DNA of 13,288 nt, from contig JAEWGR010000162.1 in the NCBI GenBank assembly GCA_023388195.1, forward strand, positions 1 to 13,288. Reading direction: 5' to 3'. This document shows positions 1 through 7,011 of this stretch, piece by piece (positions within the stretch are counted from its first letter, which is position 1; the number at the start of each line of letters is the position of its first letter). The DNA comes from Bacillota bacterium (GTDB lineage Bacteria > Bacillota > Negativicutes > Sporomusales > Sporomusaceae). Position numbers and translations under genes: made by a program. A model generated the notes under the pieces. It ran no database searches, was not told where the DNA came from, and saw only the letters and a list, made by a program, of their open reading frames with translations.

Positions 1-294
1 GTAGCTGAGTACAACTGCCGCCGCCAGCTTATGCGGGAGGGATTGCAGAATATTGGTCTGACCTGCTTTGAACCGAAAGGTGCCTTCTATATTTTTCCTT
101 CCATTAAAGAGACCGGCCTGACCTCCATGCAATTTGCCGAAGAACTCCTGTTAGCAGAAAAAGTGGCAGTGGTTCCCGGTGATGCTTTCGGAGCCAGCGG
201 TGAAGGGTTTATCCGTTGCTCTTATGCCTCCTCTATCGGCAATCTTACCGAAGCGCTGAGCAGAATCGGCCGTTTTATCCAACAACACCGTTAG
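1..294 (+). CDS. PLP-dependent class I/II aminotransferase, C-terminal fragment (cut by left edge)
   Basis: The reading frame is open from base 1 and ends with TAG at 292-294, giving 97 residues of a C-terminal domain. The ATG at 31 is internal, because the family-like sequence VAEYNCRRQLM runs into it from the edge. The segment matches the C-terminal small domain of aspartate/aromatic-type aminotransferases (fold type I): the stretch GAFYIFPSI, then VAVVPGDAFG, then GEGFIRCSYASS, whose Arg is the expected anchor for the substrate alpha-carboxylate. It should transfer an amino group between an amino acid and a 2-oxo acid in the cytosol. The PLP lysine lies outside the window and the substrate cannot be told from this part. 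The gene ends 58 bases before a perfect bidirectional terminator hairpin that separates it from the converging operon on the other strand. Confidence 0.9.
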   Translation, partial: VAEYNCRRQLMREGLQNIGLTCFEPKGAFYIFPSIKETGLTSMQFAEELLLAEKVAVVPGDAFGASGEGFIRCSYASSIGNLTEALSRIGRFIQQHR

Positions 295-352
295 CAAGCC
301 TTAGCCCTGATTGGATACTAAAATTTACAACCGCTGATGAGGTTACACCAGA

Positions 353-380
353 AAAAGAGATTGCCGGAGCAATCTCTTTT
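353..380. terminator. Bidirectional intrinsic terminator between converging genes
   Basis: A perfect 12-bp stem, AAAAGAGATTGC (353-364) with GCAATCTCTTTT (369-380), closes a CGGA loop. On the + strand the stem ends in a T-rich tail for the aminotransferase. On the - strand it also ends in a run of T for the S58 peptidase, so it can stop transcription from both sides. Confidence 0.85.
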
Positions 381-393
381 CTTTATGACTAGC

Positions 394-1371
394 TCACAAA
401 TGATTGACAGCCGCAATTGGCGGCAAATCACGACAGCACTTGAAACCGGCCAGTGGTGCAGCCTGGCTGACGGCCCGAATGACAGCCTGCTCCACAGCCT
501 GAGCTGCCAGAATGCCGACGGCATTAACATTCGCTGCCACCCGGCCGGTAGCCAGGGTAAAAATAGTATCGCCATCAAAGAGAGTATGGGCCGGGCGAAT
601 TGTCCGGGCATAGCCATTATGGGCCATGGAGGCCACCTTGTTGGCTTCACTTTTGGTTAAGGCCGCATTGGTAACCACAGTACCGATGGTAGTATTGCCG
701 GCGAACAGGCTTGCTTGCTGCCCGTACTGGTCAATCATCCCCTGCTCACAATTGAGAAATCGAAAGGGAGTTTCCTCAAAAGCACCGGCCAGAATGGTTC
801 CATCCGCAGGATTCACAACATCGCCAAGGCAGTTTACAGCCACAATCGCCCCCACCAGCAAGGGCCCGGCCGTCAGACAGCAGGTGCCGATGCCGCCTTT
901 CATAGCCTGCTGAATACCATACACCTTGCCTACCGTCGCCCCGGTACCGGCCCCTACCGACCCTTCGGCTGCCACCGGCCCCGCTGCCAGGCAGGCGGCA
1001 TACCCCATGGCCTTATCCGGTCTGATCCGGTAATCGCCGCAAGCCAGGTCAAACAGGACCGCCCCGGCCACAATCGGTACTTTGGTTACCCCCACATCAA
1101 AACCGGCTCCCTGTTCCTCCAGATACTGCATAACCCCGGCCGCGGCGTCCAGTCCAAAAGCGCTGCCGCCGGCCAATAACACCGCCTGCACCCTGTTAAC
1201 ATGGTTTTCCGGCTTCAGCAAATCGGTTTCCCGCGTACCGGGAGCACCGCCCCGCACATCAACCCCGGCCACAGCGCCCTCCCGGCACAAAATAACGGTG
1301 CAGCCGGTGGCGGCAGCGAAGTCCTGGGCATGGCCAATCTCAATACCGGCAATATCAGTCAATTTCGCCAT
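394..1371 (-). CDS. P1/S58 family N-terminal-nucleophile hydrolase (DmpA / NylC-like peptidase or amidase)
   Basis: A 325-residue protein of the DmpA/NylC family (MEROPS S58). These enzymes cleave themselves and then use the new N-terminal Ser or Thr to hydrolyse amides or N-terminal peptide bonds. The family pattern is clear: DIAGIEIGHAQD at the start, the GVDVRGGAPGTRETD segment (about 36-50), LLAGGSAFGLDAAAGV (65-80), the Gly-rich GSVGAGTGATVGK (137-149), and GNTTIGTVVTNA near 225-236. By family knowledge the cut falls between Asn226 and Thr227, leaving Thr227 as nucleophile. The start was placed at 1371 because AAAGGATGG lies about 8 bases before this ATG; an in-frame ATG at 1383 sits right against that site and is less likely. 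The gene overlaps the upstream permease by 17 bases, so the two are probably co-transcribed and translationally coupled. The substrate is unknown. The C-terminal tail carries an unusual KCCRDLPP. Confidence 0.88.
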   Translation of the reverse strand: MAKLTDIAGIEIGHAQDFAAATGCTVILCREGAVAGVDVRGGAPGTRETDLLKPENHVNRVQAVLLAGGSAFGLDAAAGVMQYLEEQGAGFDVGVTKVPIVAGAVLFDLACGDYRIRPDKAMGYAACLAAGPVAAEGSVGAGTGATVGKVYGIQQAMKGGIGTCCLTAGPLLVGAIVAVNCLGDVVNPADGTILAGAFEETPFRFLNCEQGMIDQYGQQASLFAGNTTIGTVVTNAALTKSEANKVASMAHNGYARTIRPAHTLFDGDTIFTLATGRVAANVNAVGILAAQAVEQAVIRAVSQAAPLAGFKCCRDLPPIAAVNHL

Positions 1372-2647
1372 CGTTTTTGCCATCCTTTCGGTAGACCAAA
1401 TGTTCAAGGAATAATGCCGCCGCGACGCCAACAACAAAGCCATTTGTCAACAGCGGTCTGACCAAGGCGGGGATACCGGCGATTACAGGCCCGGGCAAAA
1501 AGGCGACCATGGTTCCCAGCATCAGCGAAAAGCCAAGCAGCAGCCCGGTCTCCATACCGCCGGTCCGGAAAGACTTGCCTAACATCATCAAGCCGCCGGC
1601 CACTTGCGAACACATGGTGTAAAACAGCAAACTGCCTGTAACCACAGCCGGTATATAGGAGAATATACCGATAACGCCTGGCACAAAGGCCAGCAGGATC
1701 ATGGCCAGCGCCGCCACCGCCACCGGCAAGCGGGATGCGCAGCCGGAAGCAATAATCACCCCGCTGCTGAAAGAATAATTAACCGGGCCGATGACCCCCA
1801 GGCAGCCGGCAAGAATATTACCCAGTCCGGTGATGGCCAGCCCTGCATTGGTACGCTTTTCCACGTCAGCGACAGCAAGCAGACTGGCAGTACTCTGAAT
1901 CGACCCCAGATCATTGGCCGTCAGGGCTAAAAAACAAAATAAAAACGAAATAATAACAACCGGATCCAAACTGGGACTTACCAACCCGATTCCCCCGGCG
2001 TCAGCGGCCGGGGGCAAGCGGGACTGGGGCCCTTCACCGGCTATAATGCCATAGTAAGCCAAACTGCCCAGAATCAATGCCCAAATCACGATTGTTGATT
2101 TTAGCGCTGGCGGCAAAAACCGCTGACCGGCAATCAATACCATAATCATAATCAAGGCAAATAGCAGCTGGAAAAACGGATTGCCCCCGCCGGCCAGGAT
2201 TAGATTTAGAATCGCCGGCAGCATCGTGAAGGCAATCAGCAATAAAACAACGCCGACGACCCGGGGTGTAAACAGGGCACTAATACGGTTGAGCAGTTTC
2301 AAACTGCTCAGAACAGTCAGCAGTACTCCACAGACAGCAATAGAGAAATAGGCTGCACCGCCGGTTACATCACCCTGATTGGCCATCAGGCCGCTTAACA
2401 GCACAGCTGCCGGCCCAACAACAAGCGGCAGGCGGTGGCCCCGCCATACCTGAATCAGCATCGTTATCCCGGTCACAAAAAAGACCTTTTGCAAATACGT
2501 TAGCTGTACCGCAGCCGCATCGTTATGAATGGCGGCAGCAATTGTACCAAGGATAATAATATAAGGAACAACGACCAAAAACCACTGCAGCGCGATAAGG
2601 CCTGTTTCCATAAGCGGCGGTCGCTCATCAAGCCGGTACTGAAACAC
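1355..2647 (-). CDS. NCS2-type (xanthine/uracil permease family) membrane transporter, divergent
   Basis: A 430-residue very hydrophobic membrane protein with about 12-14 membrane segments, the size and layout of the nucleobase-cation symporter 2 family. Recognisable stretches are ALQWFLVVVPYIIILG (19-34), VVGPAAVLLSG (76-86), the TM8-like TANDLGSIQST (243-253), and the TM10 block GLGNILAGCLGVIGPVNYS (274-292) followed by GVIIASGCASR. The acidic or polar residues that bind nucleobases in characterised members (Glu241, His245 and Glu290 in UraA) appear replaced by Asn245, Ser249 and Phe293, by hand alignment. The cargo may therefore not be a normal purine or pyrimidine. The start is GTG at 2647, chosen because GGGAGGAGG (2656-2664 on the complement) lies 8 bases upstream. 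A TACAAT -10-like box is at 2671-2676 on the complement, without a good -35. The next gene, an S58 hydrolase, overlaps its end. Confidence 0.85.
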   Translation of the reverse strand: MFQYRLDERPPLMETGLIALQWFLVVVPYIIILGTIAAAIHNDAAAVQLTYLQKVFFVTGITMLIQVWRGHRLPLVVGPAAVLLSGLMANQGDVTGGAAYFSIAVCGVLLTVLSSLKLLNRISALFTPRVVGVVLLLIAFTMLPAILNLILAGGGNPFFQLLFALIMIMVLIAGQRFLPPALKSTIVIWALILGSLAYYGIIAGEGPQSRLPPAADAGGIGLVSPSLDPVVIISFLFCFLALTANDLGSIQSTASLLAVADVEKRTNAGLAITGLGNILAGCLGVIGPVNYSFSSGVIIASGCASRLPVAVAALAMILLAFVPGVIGIFSYIPAVVTGSLLFYTMCSQVAGGLMMLGKSFRTGGMETGLLLGFSLMLGTMVAFLPGPVIAGIPALVRPLLTNGFVVGVAAALFLEHLVYRKDGKNDGEID

Positions 2648-2730
2648 GGATAAGTCCTCCTCCCGAATCTATTGTACCCCTAAGTTTCTGGGTTCAGCAG
2701 AATATTTCCTCCAAATGCGGCAAGATCTTT

Positions 2731-2758
2731 AACCAAAACCGACCCGATCGCATACAAT
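2731..2758 (+). promoter_or_regulatory. Candidate mother-cell sporulation promoter (SigK/SigE-like)
   Basis: AACC at 2731-2734, a 16-base spacer, then CATACAAT at 2751-2758. In Bacillus the SigK consensus is AC, 16-17 bases, CATAnnnTA, and the SigE -10 is CATACAnT, so both elements are a close fit. Transcription would start near 2764, about 45 bases before the small peptide's ATG. A perfect 12-bp palindrome, CGCTAATTAGCG (2771-2782), lies just downstream. Confidence 0.45.
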
Positions 2759-2808
2759 GCAACAAATCAGCGCTAATTAGCGTAATTGACTAAGAGGGGG
2801 ACTACTCA

Positions 2809-2910
2809 ATGAGTGGGTTTGGCAAAGGCGGTAATTCGTGTTCCATTATTATTATCATTATCATTCTGTTATTTTTCTGCTTCTGCGATGACGATTCAAC
2901 CTGCTGTTAA
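2809..2910 (+). CDS. Tiny Ile-rich, Cys-tailed hydrophobic peptide, spore-associated type (33 aa)
   Basis: A 33-codon gene: ATG at 2809, TAA at 2908-2910, preceded by AGAGGGGGA at 2793-2801 at a normal distance. The peptide has a short Gly-rich head (MSGFGKGGNSCS), a hydrophobic core with seven consecutive Ile (13-19) then LLFFCFC, and an acidic Cys tail (DDDSTCC). Gly-rich head, single membrane segment and Cys are features shared with the short YjcZ/SscA-type spore-assembly peptides of Bacillota, but it is not a clear sequence match, so this is inference from architecture. A SigK/SigE-like promoter 50 bases upstream supports a role in the mother cell late in sporulation. The five Cys could cross-link or bind metal. 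It stands alone between a permease operon (-) and a hydrogenase-like gene (-). Chance coding is possible but unlikely given the ribosome site and composition. Confidence 0.6.
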   Translation: MSGFGKGGNSCSIIIIIIILLFFCFCDDDSTCC

Positions 2911-3072
2911 GCCTTTTGTACCTTGACCGGGTTAAAACTTGGTTTATCTTGCAAATCTTTTCCCAGCCTGCTTCGTTGTCGTCGCCTTACATATGTCAGA
3001 TATGCGCGGCGCCTTCCGCCTTGCAGGACAAAACAATAATTTCCGGCCCGGCCAGGGTACTCGTTTGAACCG

Positions 3073-3105
3073 ACAGGCCGCAGTCCTTTCCGGACTGCGG
3101 CCTGT
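3073..3105. terminator. Perfect 14-bp hairpin between converging genes, terminator-like but without a T-run
   Basis: ACAGGCCGCAGTCC (3073-3086) pairs perfectly with GGACTGCGGCCTGT (3092-3105) around a TTTCC loop. It lies 36 bases past the stop of the hydrogenase-like gene on the - strand and 160 bases past the 33-residue peptide gene on the + strand. Neither side has a clear run of T, so it may be a weak or factor-assisted terminator, or an mRNA 3' stabiliser. Confidence 0.5.
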
Positions 3106-3140
3106 GCATGTACCTGTACCGTGTTAGCGCAGGCAAGGTA

Positions 3141-5054
3141 CTAGTTTTTATTTACCAGACTGTCGGCGGTTGCCGCTATCTCCTGGCACTTGGCCGTAAC
3201 CTCCTCAATGGTTGCCGAAATGCTGGTGATTTCCGAACTTACCGTATCCATCTTTGTTTCCAGGACATTGGATATACTGAAGATGGCTTCAATCTGCCCG
3301 GCGATCGCGTCTACACTGGCTTTCGTAGAAGCGACCGTATCTTTAGACCGGTCGGCCAACAGCCGCACCTCATTAGCCACCACCGCAAACCCTTTGCCAT
3401 GCTCTCCGGCCCGGGCCGCTTCAATAGCTGCATTCAAGGACAGCAGGTTCGTCTGACCGGCAATACCGACAATCTCATCCGAAGCCTGGGTGAAATTCTG
3501 CAGCTTAGCCTCCACCTGGCGCACACTGTCCCGGAGTTCATTGGCTGTTTGCAGCAAGGACAGCACCTCCAGGTTAATGGCTTCAATACTCCTGGCATTT
3601 TCGCTGCTGCCGAGAGAAACCTCCTGAATGGCGCTGTTTATATCTCTAACCCGTTCTTCCAGCCGGCTGGCCGCGGCCGAGCGCTCCTCACTCAAGCTTT
3701 TCATTTCCGTCATCATTTCTTCAATCTCACGGGTTTTCCCTATGGCGGCCTGATGTTCCAGGGCTAATTCCTGACGATTATAATCAATACAGTTATCGGC
3801 ATGATTAAACCCGTTGGCAAGGGCCTGCGCAAAGTTGCGGCAGTTGCCGAAACCGCAGGCATAACAGTTAATATTTTGTGACTCCTCAGTCGTTTTATGC
3901 AGCCGGGTAAATACCGGCTTAATAACGGCATCAGATGAGTCCGGAACCTTGACACTGCCTGACTCATCCTGATATTTGCGGACAAAATCATTAAGCCTGA
4001 GTTCTTTATCGAACTTGGCAAATAAGGCATATACCTTCTTATAAAACGCTTTTTTACTCTGCTCTTTAACCTTGGTCGCTTTCAGCCTGTTCATCATATA
4101 GTCGATATCATCTATAGAAATGTCTTTGGCTGTCCCGGTTCCCTTATTGCAGCCATTTATGCAATTGAGGATATCCACCAGTAAGGGCAGCGGCTTGCCG
4201 GCCTTTACCCGCTGGGCATATTCCTCAAGATAGTGGTAGGCATGCTGCGGTCCTTCCACCTGTCTGATCCAGACGCTGTCGCCGCCGGTATGGTGCTCGA
4301 CATTTTCCCGTAACCCACCCGGCCGGCTGAAAGTCAGACCGATCCCGCAGGTATCGCCATCAAAATCCACCTCAGGGTACTGGGACAAAACAATCTGATT
4401 ACGCACAAGATATTCTTCTATTTTCCGGAAAGTAACATTATACGCAACAAGCCCCTGGGTGGTCGTTTCATTAATCTCATCAATCTTACCAATACAGGGC
4501 GACAAAAAGGCCAGCTTATCTTTAACCCCGGCATATTGTTTGAGATAGACGGCCGTACACAGCATCGGGCTGTGAATAGGTGCCAGCCGGGATATTAATT
4601 CCGGCTTATATTTCTCAACATAATTAACAATAGCCGGACAGGGCTGAGCAATAACAGAGTCCAGCTTATATTCCTTGATTGCCTTTAAATAAGCCCAGGT
4701 AGTGATATCAGCCCCGAAAGACACATCATAGATAACATTCACCCCGAGCGATTTTAGATAACCAAATAACTTTTTATATTCAAAATTAAACCGTACGGCC
4801 GGAGCGGCAATCACCGAAATTTTACAACCCTGCTTGAGGTCGCCAAAAAACCTCTCCGTATCATCGGCGAAATCCCGGGCCTGGTGATCACAAACATCCA
4901 TACACTCTCCACAGTGGATACACTTAACCTGATCAACCTTGACCTTATTTTGTCCGTCAACAGCATAAGCAATATTGGCGTTCACCGGACATTTGGCAAT
5001 ACATTTATTACAGCCGGCACATGCTTCCTCATTAGTCAGTAAAATATCTGACAT
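3141..5054 (-). CDS. Cytosolic sensory [FeFe]-hydrogenase fused to a methyl-accepting chemotaxis signalling domain
   Basis: A 637-residue multidomain protein with no signal peptide or membrane segment. Residues 1-60 form a two-cluster ferredoxin domain (Cys12, 15, 18, 22 and Cys45, 48, 51, 55). Residues about 75-325 are the [FeFe]-hydrogenase catalytic-type domain with the three H-cluster motifs: QPCP (Cys139), SPCIGK (Cys187) and NCINGC (Cys298, Cys302). The residue before Cys139, a proton-relay Cys in bacterial H2-producing enzymes, is Pro138. Residues 397-422 are a 4Fe-4S domain (Cys397, 400, 405, 422). Residues about 437-637 are the coiled-coil chemoreceptor domain, with the conserved hairpin tip LNAAIEAARAGEHGKGFAVV at 540-559. 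The likely role is sensing H2 or redox state and signalling through CheA/CheW rather than bulk H2 turnover. No maturase genes hydEFG are nearby. GGGGGAG lies just upstream of the ATG. It is monocistronic and diverges from the helicase. Confidence 0.9.
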   Translation of the reverse strand: MSDILLTNEEACAGCNKCIAKCPVNANIAYAVDGQNKVKVDQVKCIHCGECMDVCDHQARDFADDTERFFGDLKQGCKISVIAAPAVRFNFEYKKLFGYLKSLGVNVIYDVSFGADITTWAYLKAIKEYKLDSVIAQPCPAIVNYVEKYKPELISRLAPIHSPMLCTAVYLKQYAGVKDKLAFLSPCIGKIDEINETTTQGLVAYNVTFRKIEEYLVRNQIVLSQYPEVDFDGDTCGIGLTFSRPGGLRENVEHHTGGDSVWIRQVEGPQHAYHYLEEYAQRVKAGKPLPLLVDILNCINGCNKGTGTAKDISIDDIDYMMNRLKATKVKEQSKKAFYKKVYALFAKFDKELRLNDFVRKYQDESGSVKVPDSSDAVIKPVFTRLHKTTEESQNINCYACGFGNCRNFAQALANGFNHADNCIDYNRQELALEHQAAIGKTREIEEMMTEMKSLSEERSAAASRLEERVRDINSAIQEVSLGSSENARSIEAINLEVLSLLQTANELRDSVRQVEAKLQNFTQASDEIVGIAGQTNLLSLNAAIEAARAGEHGKGFAVVANEVRLLADRSKDTVASTKASVDAIAGQIEAIFSISNVLETKMDTVSSEITSISATIEEVTAKCQEIAATADSLVNKN

Positions 5055-5168
5055 GCTGCTCCCCCCAATACAAAATTAATTAAAAATTACAATAAGTTCA
5101 TTTTGTCACATAGCCGATACTTTTCGCTAAATAATGTCAATATCCTGCTATAGGCGTGTCATTATTAC

Positions 5169-5198
5169 ATAATATGGTTAAAACCTAATTTCCAACAA
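5169..5198 (-). promoter_or_regulatory. Possible SigA promoter for the hydrogenase-chemoreceptor gene
   Basis: On the complement, TTGTTG (5193-5198), an 18-base spacer and TATTAT (5169-5174). This would give a leader of about 110 bases. The -35 is imperfect and the region is AT-rich, so chance matches are expected. Confidence 0.25.
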
Positions 5199-5235
5199 AA
5201 GCTTACTCTAAAATTATTAAAAATCTATAGGAAAA

Positions 5236-5263
5236 TTAACTATATACTTTCTCGGAATATAAT
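5236..5263 (+). promoter_or_regulatory. Possible SigA promoter for the DEAD-box helicase
   Basis: TTAACT (5236-5241), a 16-base spacer and a perfect TATAAT (5258-5263). It would produce a leader of about 280 bases before the TTG start. Long leaders are common for cold-inducible helicase genes, but the assignment here is tentative. Confidence 0.3.
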
Positions 5264-5535
5264 GTTATAATTATTTTTCAGGGTATAGATTACATACAAT
5301 GTTTTACCCGTAGAACATAGTCAAAGCCATTCCATTTAATTGCGTTGCGTTGCTTATTGCGGCGAAATTGATTTTTGAGTTTACAGATAAACATAAGACT
5401 CTAAATAAGTTGTTTACTTTGGAATCGATATAGGATGTTCAGGGGGTCGTCTGACATTCACAGACTGTCGAGAGCAGAACCCTACGTATACAATATGTTA
5501 TCTAGTGGCGATACTATGTAAAAGACATGAATAAG

Positions 5536-5541
5536 AGGAGG
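5536..5541 (+). promoter_or_regulatory. Ribosome binding site fixing the helicase start at TTG 5551
   Basis: AGGAGG at 5536-5541 lies 9 bases before the TTG at 5551. The in-frame ATG at 5527 is upstream of this site and has no ribosome site of its own, so initiation at TTG is far more likely. Confidence 0.85.
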
Positions 5542-5550
5542 CAACATTCA

Positions 5551-6966
5551 TTGGAAAAATTCAAAGAGCTAGGAATTAGTGATTTGATAATTCGGGCTCT
5601 TGCCGATATGGGCTTTGAAGAACCAACCCCTATCCAGGAACAGGCTATTCCCACCTTGCTTACAGGCCGGGATTTAGTCGGACAGGCACAAACAGGCACA
5701 GGCAAGACAGCCGCATTTGGTATTCCTTTATTACAAAACCTGAAAAATACCCTTGGCGGTATTCAGGGTATCGTATTGACCCCCACCCGCGAACTGGCCA
5801 TTCAGGTGGCGGAAGAGTTGAATAAACTTGGCCAGTTTTCACAAATTCGCTCCCTGCCCATTTACGGCGGCCAGGACATCCAGCGGCAGATCAGAGCCCT
5901 GCAGAGAAAACCGCACATTATTGTCGCAACGCCAGGCCGGTTGATGGATCATATGGATCGTCGCACCATCAGGCTTAACGATATCAAAATGGTCGTTCTC
6001 GATGAAGCGGACGAAATGCTGAATATGGGTTTTGTTGAGGATATTGAGAAAATCCTGAGCACAACACCTGAGTCACGCCAAACTTTGCTGTTTTCGGCAA
6101 CCATGCCCAGACAGATTCAAAACCTGGCGCAAAAGTTCCTGAAAGATCCCGCCCTCATCAGTACTAAATCCAAAGAAGTTACGGTACCGCTGATTGAGCA
6201 GCATTACTACGAGCTGCACGACAGGCAGAAATTCGACGTCCTTTGCCGTCTCCTGGACATCCAGTCGCCCGAACTGGCCATCGTTTTTGGCAGAACCAAG
6301 CGCCGGGTGGATGAGCTGACCGAGGCGTTAAAAAAACGCGGTTATTCGTCTGAAGGCATTCACGGCGACCTGACCCAGGCCAAACGGGATGCCGTGCTCC
6401 GGCAGTTCAGAGAAGGCATCATCGATATTTTAGTAGCCACAGATGTTGCCGCCAGAGGTCTCGATGTCAGCGGTGTTACCCACGTATATAATTTTGATAT
6501 CCCCCAGGATCCGGAAAGTTATGTACATCGCGTAGGCCGCACCGGCCGGGCCGGCCAAACCGGTTTGGCGACTACCTTTGTCGTTCCCCGCGAGCTGGAA
6601 CAGCTCCGTTCTATTGAGCGGATTACCAAGCGGAAAATCGTGCGCATGACTGTCCCCACAGTCAATGATGCGATCGAAGGCCAGCAACGCCTGGCAATCG
6701 AAAAACTGCTTAACCAGATTGAAGAAGGCGATCTGGAGCGTTACCGGGGCCGGGCCGAGGAACTGCTCGCCGAAACTGACTCTGTATCCCTGGTATCAGC
6801 GGCGTTAAAGCTATTAACCAAAGAGCCTGACAACACTCCCATTAAAATTACGGAAGAGGCACCACTGCGGACCCGCTCCTTTGGCAGCAAACGCCGCCAG
6901 CCTGAGCACCGGAAAGATAGTGCCGCCGGTAAACCGCGTTACAAGACAGGCGGCTACAAAAAATAA
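5551..6966 (+). CDS. cshA: DEAD-box ATP-dependent RNA helicase (CshA/DeaD type)
   Basis: A 471-residue cytosolic RNA helicase that unwinds RNA duplexes using ATP, working in ribosome assembly, mRNA decay and cold adaptation in this family. Every motif is present: the Q motif (FKELGIS to TPIQ, 4-29), motif I AQTGTGKT (46-53), Ia PTRELA (78-83), Ib TPGR (127-130), II DEAD (151-154), III SAT (182-184), V ATDVAARGLD (296-305) and VI HRVGRTGRAG (326-335). After the two RecA folds comes a tail of about 110 residues, part acidic-helical (about 385-425) and ending in a basic, unstructured stretch rich in Lys, Arg and Gly that probably binds RNA. It is a little shorter than Bacillus CshA and lacks an obvious DbpA-type RNA domain. 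The start is TTG 5551, set by the AGGAGG site. The symbol is by family type; a DeaD-like name would be equally fair. Confidence 0.93.
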   Translation: MEKFKELGISDLIIRALADMGFEEPTPIQEQAIPTLLTGRDLVGQAQTGTGKTAAFGIPLLQNLKNTLGGIQGIVLTPTRELAIQVAEELNKLGQFSQIRSLPIYGGQDIQRQIRALQRKPHIIVATPGRLMDHMDRRTIRLNDIKMVVLDEADEMLNMGFVEDIEKILSTTPESRQTLLFSATMPRQIQNLAQKFLKDPALISTKSKEVTVPLIEQHYYELHDRQKFDVLCRLLDIQSPELAIVFGRTKRRVDELTEALKKRGYSSEGIHGDLTQAKRDAVLRQFREGIIDILVATDVAARGLDVSGVTHVYNFDIPQDPESYVHRVGRTGRAGQTGLATTFVVPRELEQLRSIERITKRKIVRMTVPTVNDAIEGQQRLAIEKLLNQIEEGDLERYRGRAEELLAETDSVSLVSAALKLLTKEPDNTPIKITEEAPLRTRSFGSKRRQPEHRKDSAAGKPRYKTGGYKK

Positions 6967-7011
6967 TACCCAGGCTTAGACGTGACCAAGAGCAAGACAG
7001 CCTGATGAAAA

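Larger units (their letters stand above)
5055..5550. other. AT-rich divergent intergenic region
   Basis: 496 bases separate the start codons of the hydrogenase-like gene (-) and the DEAD-box helicase (+). It is clearly richer in A+T than its surroundings and holds candidate promoters for both directions, listed separately. The right part would be a long 5' leader for the helicase mRNA. It contains a 28-codon ORF (ATG 5435, TAA 5519-5521) with no convincing ribosome site, and a short GTCTG/CAGAC stem-loop near 5450-5466. No RNA family was recognised. Confidence 0.6.

Noticed and set aside
318..1461. Several long ORFs on the + strand opposite the S58 and permease genes
   Set aside because: They are antisense shadows of well-supported family proteins and have no ribosome sites.
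3050..3110. GGTTCAAAC on the complement, like a tRNA T-arm
   Set aside because: The flanking bases do not pair as a T-stem and no acceptor or anticodon arm is present.
2939..3127. 62-codon + strand ORF from TTG after the 33-residue peptide gene
   Set aside because: No ribosome site, it runs through the perfect hairpin at 3073-3105, and the composition is not convincing.
5111..5118. GCCGATAC, like a flagellar/chemotaxis sigma-28 -10 box, near the chemoreceptor gene
   Set aside because: It is on the wrong strand for that gene and has no proper -35 partner.
5107..5140. Perfect TTGACA -35 box on the complement (5135-5140) upstream of the hydrogenase gene
   Set aside because: No acceptable -10 box occurs at 15-19 bases; the downstream sequence is GC-rich at that point.
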